Below the pieces are notes generated by a model. The model had not been told where the DNA came from and made no database searches. It worked only from the letters and a program-made list of their open reading frames with translations. Positions 35,091-43,087 of a stretch of DNA of 64,000 bases are shown piece by piece. Location: the NCBI RefSeq assembly GCF_000158175.1, contig NZ_DS999411.1, positions 2,636,714-2,700,713 on the forward strand, in the 5' to 3' direction. Position numbers and translations under genes: made by a program. This DNA is from Luminiphilus syltensis NOR5-1B (lineage in GTDB: Bacteria > Pseudomonadota > Gammaproteobacteria > Pseudomonadales > Halieaceae). Every line of letters begins with the position of its first letter. The first letter of the stretch is position 1.

Positions 35091-35569
35091 TGCGCAGGGA
35101 TGAGCGTGGTTACCGACGGGCCGATCGCCGCGAGGGGATAGGTTCACGCAAGAAACGGGGTTGGGGGATTGGCTTATACCGCAACCGCAGCGATGCCTGG
35201 CTCGGCGGTGTGTGCGCGGGCTTTGCCGACCACTGGGATGTACCGGCGTGGATGGTGCGTTTGGGTGTGGTGGCGCTACTGATCTTTACCGGCTCGCTGG
35301 CTTTCTGGGGCTACATCGTGGGCTGGTTGTTACTGGCGCCGCGCCCGGGCCGCTTTGAGGCGGACGCCGAGGATGACGTGGCCATGGAATACGACGAAGA
35401 TCTGCACCAGTACCGCCCGAAGACGGTGTTTCGGTATTCGGATGCGCCGAGCACACGAATCCGCAAGGCTCAGGAGCGACTGAACAAGGCCCTGAGCCGA
35501 GTGGAGGCGATGGAGCGTTACGTGACTTCGCGCCACTACGACCTCAACCGGGAGTTCTCCAAGCTCTAG
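35087..35569 (+). CDS. pspC: Phage shock protein C
   Basis: Inner-membrane Psp signalling protein of 160 residues. A basic N-terminal tail (RRDERGYRRADRREGIGSRKK) precedes the PspC domain (LYRNRSDAWLGGVCAGFADH) and membrane helix (about 65-88, VRLGVVALLIFTGSLAFWGY); a cytoplasmic or periplasmic helical tail follows (RKAQERLNKALSRVEAMER). The ATG at 35087 overlaps the pspB stop; a second ATG at 35090 has better spacing from AAAGGAG (35077-35083). A terminator follows, closing the operon. Confidence 0.94.
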   Translation: MMRRDERGYRRADRREGIGSRKKRGWGIGLYRNRSDAWLGGVCAGFADHWDVPAWMVRLGVVALLIFTGSLAFWGYIVGWLLLAPRPGRFEADAEDDVAMEYDEDLHQYRPKTVFRYSDAPSTRIRKAQERLNKALSRVEAMERYVTSRHYDLNREFSKL

Positions 35570-35591
35570 GTGAACCATCAGCGAGAACCCG

Positions 35592-35617
35592 AAAGGCGGC
35601 CAGGGGCCGCCTTTTTT
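35592..35617 (+). terminator. Rho-independent terminator of the psp operon
   Basis: Stem AAAGGCGGC (35592-35600), loop CAGGG, GCCGCCTTT (35606-35614), continuing into a six-T run. It sits 22 bases after the pspC stop. Confidence 0.9.
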
Positions 35618-35887
35618 ATGCCGTGATAAAACGCTTAACACTGTGCATCGAGCATGGCGCACCGGAATTCTTATCGGGTCAAGGGCCATGCCCGGAATTA
35701 TTTTCAAGGGACAAAGTCAGTCATTTAGCGCCGATTTTGCCGCCAGCAGGGAAGTGCATCCATATTTTCTAAGGTGGCGGGACACAACACAGTTTTCACC
35801 CGATGCGGCTAACGCGTTGGCACGATTAAAGATGCGTAATGACCGGCTCGGTTCTATACTGGAGTAGTCACTAGTTAGGGAGGTTTC
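35618..35887. other. Intergenic stretch before the Usp gene
   Basis: About 270 bases without a supported gene. A short open frame (GTG 35643 or ATG 35688 to 35867) lacks a good ribosome site and recognisable residues. TATACT at 35855-35860 could be the -10 box for the downstream Usp gene, but no -35 match is seen at 16-18 bases. AGGGAGG directly before the Usp ATG is a strong Shine-Dalgarno. Confidence 0.5.
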
Positions 35888-36751
35888 ATGAATAAGGTAC
35901 TGATTGTTGCTGATATCGAGGACAAGTGCTCCGCAACCCCGCGAGGCTTGAGTCTGGCGCGGGAAATGGATCTTCAGCCTGAAGTGGTCGCCTTTGCCTG
36001 GGTCGACTTGAGCAAACTAGCCCTCAACGAGGCTACCAGTGCCGAAGCCAAGAAAAAGATTATTGCAGAGCGGCGAGCCGCTGTAGAGGCCCGGGTCGAG
36101 AAATATGCGCAGGGCGAATCGGTCAAGGTGACCGTGGTGTGGGCCAAAGAGATCCATGACTGGATCTGCAAACGTGCTGAAAACGGCTATGCCGCTGTTG
36201 TAAAAACCCGGCATCAGACCGAATCGATTGGTCACACACCCACCGACTGGCATCTGTTGCGCGAGTGCCCCGCACCCGTGCTCCTTGTTGGCAAAAAGCG
36301 CTGGAAGAAAGCGAGCACCATACTGGCCACCGTGGACCTGAACGCGAAAAAGAAAGTCAAACAGCAATTGAATATTGACGTTATTTTGGAGGCGAGGCAT
36401 TTCGCAGAAATTTTTGATGCCGAGCTCAAAGTACTGGGTGTGCTGGAAGTCCCGACACTTCTCGCGGATTTGGATCTCGTCGATCCGAAAACCTATGCCG
36501 ATGAGCGCAAAAAAGAGGCTCAACCGATTATCGACGCCCTGGTCGAAGCCACCGGTGTCGCGCGTTCGGCGTTCAAACTCAAGCGCGGCCCAGTGGCAGA
36601 GACGATTGTGTCCGAAGCCAGCCGTCTGAAAACCCAGCTTGTGGTCATGGGAACCGTCGGGCGCCGTGGCGTCAAAGCCAAGGTGATCGGTAACACCGCT
36701 GAGGAAGTACTTCACTTGTTGAAGAGCGACACACTGACTCTGAAGCCCTGA
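35888..36751 (+). CDS. Tandem-domain universal stress protein (UspE-like)
   Basis: A 287-residue protein with two Usp domains. The first (about 1-137) starts KVLIVADIEDKC and ends CPAPVLLVGKKRW; the second (about 143-287) starts TILATVDLNAKKK and has the nucleotide-loop-like MGTVGRRGVKAKVIGNTAEEVL. Tandem Usp proteins such as UspE act in stationary-phase and motility/adhesion responses; the exact role here is not known. Located just upstream of polyphosphate kinase, another stress gene, with 27 bases between, suggesting cotranscription. Confidence 0.86.
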   Translation: MNKVLIVADIEDKCSATPRGLSLAREMDLQPEVVAFAWVDLSKLALNEATSAEAKKKIIAERRAAVEARVEKYAQGESVKVTVVWAKEIHDWICKRAENGYAAVVKTRHQTESIGHTPTDWHLLRECPAPVLLVGKKRWKKASTILATVDLNAKKKVKQQLNIDVILEARHFAEIFDAELKVLGVLEVPTLLADLDLVDPKTYADERKKEAQPIIDALVEATGVARSAFKLKRGPVAETIVSEASRLKTQLVVMGTVGRRGVKAKVIGNTAEEVLHLLKSDTLTLKP

Positions 36752-36778
36752 TCTACCGCGCGGGGCTTTCCTGGCGCC

Positions 36779-38944
36779 ATGGAGGCGTCTGCCGGCATGT
36801 CAAATGAGATCACAATCAGACTCGCTGATCTTGATGAGTCCCTGTTTATGCCCCGAGAGCTCAGTTGGCTCTCTTTCAACGAACGGGTACTGCAGGAGGC
36901 GATGGACAGCAGCGTCCCGCTGATTCAGCGTGTACGCTACCTGGGCATTTTTTCAAGCAACCTCGATGAGTTTTTCAGAGTGCGCGTGGCCGAAGTGCGC
37001 CGCCTCATCAGCGTCTCCCGAGGCAGTCATCGGCAGCGGGCCAAAGAGCTGTTAACTGCGATACAGGCACGCGTGGTGGAGTTGCAGGCCGAATTCGATG
37101 GTGTTTACGACGCTGTCTTGGCAGAGCTGGCGGCTCGTAAAATCTACCTCATCAATGAAACCCAGCTTGATGAGGGACAGGCGGCTTTTGTTCAGGAGTT
37201 CTTTCATGAAAAAGTCCTTCCCGAGTTGGAACCTATTCTACTGCGCGACGATCAGCCTATACCGAATCTGACCGACGAGTCGCTTTATCTCGCTGTAGCA
37301 CTTGAGACGACTCGAGGTCCCCAGTACGCCGTCATCGAGGTGCCCACCGATCGACTCGATCGCTTCATTGAGATACCCAAGCGCAAGGGCAAAGGCAAGC
37401 GGGGCAGGGTGTTTATTGTTCTCGACAACATTATACGGGCATGCATGAAGCAGGTGTTCCGAGGTGTGTTCACTATCAAATCCGCGCAGGCCTACTGCTT
37501 TAAGTTCTCGCGGGATGCCGAACTCGAAATCGATGCCAGCATCACCGAAAGCCTGATTGAAAAAATGGCGTCGAGTCTAAAGCAGCGTCGAAAAGCCGAT
37601 GCTGTGCGCTTTGTATTCGATGGCGCCATGCCCGAAAACCTCCTTAGCTATCTGCGCAAGCGGTTCGGTTTCGGCAAGTACGACAGCCTCATTCCTGGCG
37701 GTCGGTACCACAACTCAAAAGACTTCATCGCATTTCCCAACGCGGGTCCAAAGTATCTTGAGTTCAAGCCGCTACCACCTATAGAGATACCCCGACTGGA
37801 ATCGGGTGCAAACTGCTTTGAGACGATTCGGGAGCAGGACGTACTTCTCTATTATCCTTATCACTCCTTCGATTACATCGTCGATGTCCTGAAGACGGCG
37901 GCGCTCGACCCCGACGTTCTGGCAATTAAGATTTGCCTGTATCGCGTAGCTCGCGATTCGAGGGTAGTCGACGCCCTGATCAACGCCATCAACAATGGCA
38001 AGCGGGTTATGGCGGTGGTTGAACTGGCGGCGCGCTTCGATGAGCAAGCCAACATACAGTGGGCGCAACGACTCACGGATGCAGGGATCGAGGTTATCTT
38101 TGGCATTATGGGCCTCAAGGTCCACAGCAAGCTGTTCCTCATCGAGCGGCGCGAGAGCGGGGCGACCAGGTATTACAGCCACATCGGCACAGGGAACTTC
38201 AACGAGAAAACCGCGAGGTTATATACCGATTTCGCGCTCCTGACCTTCGACCAGGCGATTGGCCAGGACGTTGCAAAAGTTTTTGACTTCTTGAAGTACA
38301 GCTATCGCCGCCCCGACTACAAACTGCTTCTGGTATCGCCACACAATTCCCGGTCCGGATTGCTTGCGCTGATTGAGCAGGAGATTCGCAACGCCAGGGA
38401 TGGGTATCGGGCCGCAATCATCCTGAAATGCAATAACCTCGTCGATCGACAGCTGTCAATGAAGCTCTACGAGGCGAGTCAAAGTGGGGTAGAGATCCGA
38501 CTGATTATTCGCGGTATGTGCGCCTTACTGCCGCAGGTATCGGGAATCTCTGAAAATATTGAAGCGATCAGTATTGTGGATCGCTATCTCGAGCATCCCC
38601 GGGTTTATGTTTTCCATAACCGCGGTCGACCACGTTACTTCATCGGCTCTGCCGATTTAATGACGCGCAACATCGACTACCGGGTTGAGGCTCTCTGTCC
38701 GGTCAACGGCGAGGACAATCAGAAAATTATTCAGGATATTCTCGATCAACAGTGGTTCGACAACGTCAAGGCACGGACGCTGGACGCCGAGCAGCGCAAC
38801 GCCATGCCACGCCGGAACAGCAAGGGCGGCAAGATTCGGTCCCAGGAATCGATCCACCGCTACTTAAGCGCAGGAAAGTTGCCACGATACCCCAAGACGT
38901 TTATGCGCAAGCCGTCGCGGCGGCGACGCAAAGGAGGGGGATAA
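36779..38944 (+). CDS. ppk: Polyphosphate kinase 1
   Basis: Reversibly polymerises the gamma-phosphate of ATP into inorganic polyphosphate. The 721-residue product has the N domain (PRELSWLSFNERVLQEA), head domain, and two phospholipase-D-like C domains. The autophosphorylated His is His449 (GLKVHSKLFLIE) and the second is His468 (YYSHIGTGNFNEKT). A basic C-terminal tail (RKPSRRRRKGG) is notable. Start ATG 36779; ATG 36797, with GGAGG 11 bases before, is an alternative giving MSNEITIRLAD. The stop abuts the DUF808 gene with no gap. Confidence 0.96.
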   Translation: MEASAGMSNEITIRLADLDESLFMPRELSWLSFNERVLQEAMDSSVPLIQRVRYLGIFSSNLDEFFRVRVAEVRRLISVSRGSHRQRAKELLTAIQARVVELQAEFDGVYDAVLAELAARKIYLINETQLDEGQAAFVQEFFHEKVLPELEPILLRDDQPIPNLTDESLYLAVALETTRGPQYAVIEVPTDRLDRFIEIPKRKGKGKRGRVFIVLDNIIRACMKQVFRGVFTIKSAQAYCFKFSRDAELEIDASITESLIEKMASSLKQRRKADAVRFVFDGAMPENLLSYLRKRFGFGKYDSLIPGGRYHNSKDFIAFPNAGPKYLEFKPLPPIEIPRLESGANCFETIREQDVLLYYPYHSFDYIVDVLKTAALDPDVLAIKICLYRVARDSRVVDALINAINNGKRVMAVVELAARFDEQANIQWAQRLTDAGIEVIFGIMGLKVHSKLFLIERRESGATRYYSHIGTGNFNEKTARLYTDFALLTFDQAIGQDVAKVFDFLKYSYRRPDYKLLLVSPHNSRSGLLALIEQEIRNARDGYRAAIILKCNNLVDRQLSMKLYEASQSGVEIRLIIRGMCALLPQVSGISENIEAISIVDRYLEHPRVYVFHNRGRPRYFIGSADLMTRNIDYRVEALCPVNGEDNQKIIQDILDQQWFDNVKARTLDAEQRNAMPRRNSKGGKIRSQESIHRYLSAGKLPRYPKTFMRKPSRRRRKGGG

Positions 38945-39895
38945 ATGGCATTTGGCAGCCTGCTGGCCCTTCTGGATGATATCGCCGCAATACTCGATGA
39001 CGTCTCGGTCATGACCAAAGTCGCCGCCAAAAAAACTGCCGGTGTTCTGGGGGACGATCTGGCGGTCAATGCGGAAAAGGTTACCGGCGTGCGACCCGAA
39101 CGGGAATTGGCCGTGGTTTGGGCGGTCTTCAAGGGTTCTGTCGTCAACAAGTGCATACTCGTGCCCGCTGCGCTGGTGATCGCGACCATCGCCCCCTGGC
39201 TGATAACCCCGCTATTGGTCTGCGGTGGGCTTTACCTGTGTTTTGAGGGGTCCGAGAAACTGCTCCACTGGCTTAAGGAATCAAAACATACTGACGAGGA
39301 GGGCGCCGCGCAGCGTGTCTCCAAGCTCAGAAAATCACCCAGCGATCTCGTGGCGCTTGAGCGAAGTAAAATAAAAGGCGCGATTCGTACCGATTTTATT
39401 CTGTCCGCCGAGATCATTGTGCTGACGCTTGGCGTGGTCGAAGACTCTGACCTTGTCACTCAGTTAATTGTGCTTGGCGGAATAGCGGCCGCTATGACGG
39501 TTGGTGTTTACGGTTTGGTTGCCGCCATCGTAAAGCTGGATGACCTGGGCTTGTACATGAGCGAGACCGCCGATGACAAAACGCTGGCGGGCGTGCAACA
39601 GGCCATCGGCCGCGGATTACTCGCCTTCGCTCCATTTCTGATGAAAATGTTATCCATCGTTGGAACAGTAGCCATGTTCATGGTCGGTGGCGGCATCCTA
39701 TTGCACGCGGCACCAGCACTCGAGCACCAGTTGGTTGATCTGATCAAGCCCCTGGGACTTGGCGGCTGGAGTACCCTGATGATGACACTGCTCAGTGCAA
39801 TCGGGGGCATGATAGCAGGAGCGATTCTGGTTGCGGTGTTCAGCATTGGGGCGCGATTTCTTCCAATGCCGAAGGAAAGCAGGGATTCGCCTTAA
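38945..39895 (+). CDS. DUF808 family membrane protein (YedI-like)
   Basis: A 316-residue inner-membrane protein of the DUF808/YedI family. The conserved N-terminus LLALLDDIAAILDDVSVMTKVAAKKTAGVLGDDLAVNA is evident. About five to six hydrophobic segments follow (for example LVPAALVIATIAPWLITPLL, FLMKMLSIVGTVAMFMVGGG, LMMTLLSAIGGMIAGAIL). Function is unknown. It begins directly after the ppk stop codon, so it is very likely in the ppk operon. Confidence 0.88.
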   Translation: MAFGSLLALLDDIAAILDDVSVMTKVAAKKTAGVLGDDLAVNAEKVTGVRPERELAVVWAVFKGSVVNKCILVPAALVIATIAPWLITPLLVCGGLYLCFEGSEKLLHWLKESKHTDEEGAAQRVSKLRKSPSDLVALERSKIKGAIRTDFILSAEIIVLTLGVVEDSDLVTQLIVLGGIAAAMTVGVYGLVAAIVKLDDLGLYMSETADDKTLAGVQQAIGRGLLAFAPFLMKMLSIVGTVAMFMVGGGILLHAAPALEHQLVDLIKPLGLGGWSTLMMTLLSAIGGMIAGAILVAVFSIGARFLPMPKESRDSP

Positions 39896-39929
39896 CGGAA
39901 GGTCAGCGCCCTGCAGGCTGGCGAATTAA

Positions 39930-40223
39930 TCAGGAGACGTCACCATCCCGGAGGTTATAAAACGGTGACATCCGCCCATTGGCAGAAACGATAAAAAATG
40001 TGAATCCATCGGGCGCTTCAAGTACGACTTCCGGGGCGAAGAAGAGGTGTTCACGCATAAACCGAACTGCAAACCCCTGCGCGCGCTTATTCAGAACAAC
40101 GGCCTGCTGGGCGCCGGTCAGCTTCGTCTCAAGCGCTGCACCATGCTGATCACGGTCTTCCCGTCGTTCCGGTAATGAGTTTTGAACATCGTCACGACGA
40201 TGTATCTGATAATGAGTGGGCAT
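39930..40223 (-). CDS. Hypothetical protein (97 aa)
   Basis: I do not recognise this 97-residue product. It reads as plausible protein, with a hydrophilic first half (RREDRDQHGAALETKLT) and a more ordered second half (FAVRFMREHLFFAPEVVLEA, then DGFTFFIVSANGRMSPFYNL). Codon choice resembles that of neighbours. It converges with the DUF808 gene. No clear ribosome site is seen before ATG 40223, so the start is uncertain. Confidence 0.5.
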   Translation of the reverse strand: MPTHYQIHRRDDVQNSLPERREDRDQHGAALETKLTGAQQAVVLNKRAQGFAVRFMREHLFFAPEVVLEAPDGFTFFIVSANGRMSPFYNLRDGDVS

Positions 40224-40417
40224 GGCGGCGGCACCTTTACTTACTATTCGAACGTTTTTCCCTAAATCGATTAGCTTTTAGCACGATGCCCAGTTTGCAT
40301 CTCAACAAGGGCACGTCTCACGATTTCGCAAATGAGACTAATTCAAGGTTTGAGCGGAGTCACGGGGCAATTGTTGAAAATGCAAAGTGTTTGGCACTAA
40401 AACGCCGGTGGGCTAGT

Positions 40418-40433
40418 ACTTTAGTACTAAAGT
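40418..40433. repeat. 16-bp perfect palindrome
   Basis: ACTTTAGTACTAAAGT is identical to its reverse complement. It lies in an AT-rich gap upstream of the 97-aa gene (minus strand) and about 450 bases before prc. A dimeric regulator could bind; no T run follows, so a terminator is unlikely. Confidence 0.7.
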
Positions 40434-40642
40434 CCTTGAGATTTTGCGCAATAGATTTTTGAGTTTAAATTCAATATTTTAGTAAGTCTTTCTCAAGTTA
40501 ATAGTAATCATGCGGCAGCTGGAATTATCCGGTATCGGTTCGAAAAACAGCCCTGAGGTGTAGGCAGAGCACCGTTTTGCCTCAAAATCCGTAGTTACCT
40601 GCCTGGGGGGGGGTATCACGAAAGGCCTGACGCCAGGACCCC

Positions 40643-40670
40643 TTACGCCTTATCATTAACTGCGTATAAT
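40643..40670 (+). promoter_or_regulatory. Candidate promoter upstream of prc
   Basis: TTACGC (40643-40648), 16 bases, then perfect TATAAT (40665-40670). If used, the prc transcript would have a leader of about 210 bases including the hairpin at 40690-40713 and the C11 tract. Confidence 0.45.
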
Positions 40671-40885
40671 GTATATTATGTTAAATTAACGATCTACCGA
40701 AGGGTTCCCGCTTGTAGATAGGTCCCAATGATAAAAAACAGCTGCTAACTTTGAACCTCACAAGTTGTCTATAGTGTCAGGATAATCAAGGTGGCCCCCC
40801 CCCCCGCGGTGAGACTGGTCCTGTCGCGACTTTGTAAAGCACCCCGCGTCGACGTGGCTAATGAGCCCATTTTTGATAGAGGAAG

Positions 40886-43063
40886 ATGTACGTGACAGCA
40901 CTTTCAACCATTGCCTGTTTATTGGCGGGTCGACTCGGTCGGCTGCTTACCTTCTGTGGTGCCTCACTCCTTTTCGTATTCCCGGCATACAGCCTGGAGC
41001 CTACGCCAGCGCAGGGAGAGACCCTCGAGGAGTTGGTCGATGCCCTTGAGGACAGGCACTACGCCAAGCGCGTCTATGACGATTCGCTATCGCGCGCCCA
41101 TCTCAACGAGTACATCGATAGTCTTGACCCACAGCGGATGTTCTTTACTTCCGCCGACATCGAGAAATTCGATGCCTACGGCGAGGCGCTCGACGACTAC
41201 GGACGAGAGGGTGAGCTCTCCCCCGCTTTCGAGATTTTTAACGTCTACGAAGCCCGTCTTCGGTCGCGCCTGACGCAGGTGGTAGAGCAGGTCGGAGATT
41301 GGGTTGCCGGCTACGATTTTGAGCGTGAAGAATTTATCGAGGTCGATGGCAGTGAACTACCGTGGGCCGACAAGCCGTCGGATCTGGACGACCGCTGGAG
41401 GAAGCGTGTCAAGAATCAGGTGCTCAGCCTTAAATTGGCCGACAAGCCCGATGACGAGATCGTCCCTATGTTGGAGCGCCGTTACACGAGCCAGCTCAAC
41501 CGACTCGATCAATACAATGCACAAGATGTTTTTCAAGTCTATGCCAACGCCCTGACCGAGCTATTCGACCCCCATACCAGCTACTTTTCGCCACGCCGGG
41601 CCGAAAACTTTGATATCAACATGAGCCTGTCGTTTGACGGGATTGGCGCGGTCTTACAGGTTGATGATGAGTTCACCAAGATAGCCCGCCTGGTGCCCGC
41701 CGGACCCGCCGAAAAGCAGGGGGATCTCCAACCCTCACAGCTCATCGTCGGCGTGGGCCAAGGGAATTCGGGCCCTATCACGGACGTGGTTGGCTGGCGC
41801 CTCGACGAGGTCGTCGACCTGATTCGTGGTCCGCGGGATACCATTGTGCGCCTCGAAGTTATTCCGGACAAAATGAAAACCGATCAACGCCAGGTTATCG
41901 CGATTCGCCGGAATCAGGTCAAGCTTGAAGAGCAATCAGCCCAGAGCGATATTATTGAAGTGCCCGATGTGAACGGTGATGTGCGCAAGATTGGCGTGAT
42001 TGACATCCCTGCGTTTTACATTGATTTTGCCGCACTTCGCCGGGGCGATGACGACTACAAATCCACTACCCGCGATGTGCGGCGACTGATTGGCGAACTC
42101 GAGGCCGACGGTGTTGAAGGCCTCGTTATTGATTTGCGTAACAATGGCGGTGGCTCCTTACAGGAGGCCAACGAGTTGACCGGACTGTTTATCGAATACG
42201 GGCCTACGGTACAGATCCGCAGTGCGGAACGCCGGGTGTGGCGCGACGGCAAACGCCGCCGTTCGGCTTATTACGATGGCCCGGTTGCCGTACTGATCAA
42301 CCGGCTGAGCGCATCCGCTTCCGAGATCTTTGCCGGCGCTTTACAGGACTACGGGCGCGCGATCGTTGTCGGAGACCGGACGTTCGGAAAAGGGACGGTC
42401 CAAACCATGATGGCGCTCCCCGAGGGGCAGCTCAAAGTCACCGAGAGTAAGTTCTATCGTGTCAGTGGTGACAGCACTCAGCATCGCGGCGTCGTCCCGG
42501 ATATCAGCTACCCCTCGTTGTTCGACCCCGAACAAATCGGCGAGAGCTCGCTGGATAATGCACTCGATTGGGATCAGATTTCCCCCGTTCGTCATAGAGA
42601 GTACAACTTTTATGGGCAACTGCTGCCCACGCTCCAGCAACGCCATGAAGAACGGGTCTCCGATGACCCGGATTTCATTTTTCTCACCGATCAGGTGGCA
42701 ATGGCCGCGGAAACCCGATCGCTGACACAGCTTCCTTTGTCAGAGCAGAGTCGAGTGGAGTTACGAGAAGCCCAGGAGGCCAAAGCGCTCGCGATTGAAA
42801 ACAAGCGGCGCAAGGCAAAGGGACTGGAGCTGCTGACCAGCCTGAGCGACGCGCCAGCAGACCCACTGGCGGATGAGGAAATGGGTGGCACCGAGGGCGA
42901 AACCGGGGGTGATGACGCGTTGTCGGTTCACAGTGATCCTATCGAGGATGACTCCGATACCCCCGACGTCCTGCTGATAGAAACCGGCCGAATCCTCGCC
43001 GATGCAATGGCCCTCTCGGCGCCGGCATCAGAGCGGCCAGAACAGCAAACCGCAGCCCGCTAA
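40886..43063 (+). CDS. prc: Tail-specific periplasmic protease Prc (Tsp)
   Basis: C-terminal-processing protease of the periplasm that degrades SsrA-tagged and other proteins and processes penicillin-binding protein 3. The 725-residue product has an N-terminal signal region (about 1-32), the helical N domain (DPQRMFFTSADIEKFD), a PDZ domain (about 235-320), and the catalytic dyad Ser477 (LSASASEIFAG) and Lys502 (TFGKGTVQ), plus a C-terminal DUF3340-type region. ATG 40886 is very close to its GAGGA; the GTG at 40892 has better spacing and may be the true start. Confidence 0.94.
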   Translation: MYVTALSTIACLLAGRLGRLLTFCGASLLFVFPAYSLEPTPAQGETLEELVDALEDRHYAKRVYDDSLSRAHLNEYIDSLDPQRMFFTSADIEKFDAYGEALDDYGREGELSPAFEIFNVYEARLRSRLTQVVEQVGDWVAGYDFEREEFIEVDGSELPWADKPSDLDDRWRKRVKNQVLSLKLADKPDDEIVPMLERRYTSQLNRLDQYNAQDVFQVYANALTELFDPHTSYFSPRRAENFDINMSLSFDGIGAVLQVDDEFTKIARLVPAGPAEKQGDLQPSQLIVGVGQGNSGPITDVVGWRLDEVVDLIRGPRDTIVRLEVIPDKMKTDQRQVIAIRRNQVKLEEQSAQSDIIEVPDVNGDVRKIGVIDIPAFYIDFAALRRGDDDYKSTTRDVRRLIGELEADGVEGLVIDLRNNGGGSLQEANELTGLFIEYGPTVQIRSAERRVWRDGKRRRSAYYDGPVAVLINRLSASASEIFAGALQDYGRAIVVGDRTFGKGTVQTMMALPEGQLKVTESKFYRVSGDSTQHRGVVPDISYPSLFDPEQIGESSLDNALDWDQISPVRHREYNFYGQLLPTLQQRHEERVSDDPDFIFLTDQVAMAAETRSLTQLPLSEQSRVELREAQEAKALAIENKRRKAKGLELLTSLSDAPADPLADEEMGGTEGETGGDDALSVHSDPIEDDSDTPDVLLIETGRILADAMALSAPASERPEQQTAAR

Positions 43064-43067
43064 CGAC

Positions 43068-43087
43068 AGCCCGCTGCGTAGCGGGTT
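43068..43087. terminator. Hairpin between convergent prc and cysG
   Basis: Stem AGCCCGCT / AGCGGGTT (eight pairs, one G-T) with loop GCGT lies 4 bases after the prc stop and reaches into the cysG stop codon. No long T run follows on either strand, so it may be a weak terminator or an RNA-end stabiliser. Confidence 0.45.

Larger units (their letters stand above)
40224..40885. other. AT-richer 660-bp gap with homopolymer tracts
   Basis: No supported gene. The stretch is visibly richer in A and T than its surroundings. It contains a 16-bp perfect palindrome (40418-40433), a run of nine G (40605-40613), a -10-like TATAAT (40665-40670), a hairpin ATCTAC/GTAGAT with an inner GGG/CCC (40690-40713), and a run of eleven C (40795-40805). 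A short open frame at 40175-40462 looks non-coding. The right part is probably the promoter and long leader of prc. Confidence 0.6.

Noticed and set aside
35643-35867. Short open frame between pspC and the Usp gene
   Set aside because: No ribosome site at a useful distance and no protein-like pattern; it probably spans the Usp promoter.
40175-40462. 95-codon plus-strand open frame in the AT-rich gap
   Set aside because: Composition does not look like protein, it overlaps the more plausible 97-aa minus-strand gene and includes the palindrome.
40690-40713. Hairpin as a terminator
   Set aside because: It has no T tract and a large irregular loop; at most it is part of a leader structure.
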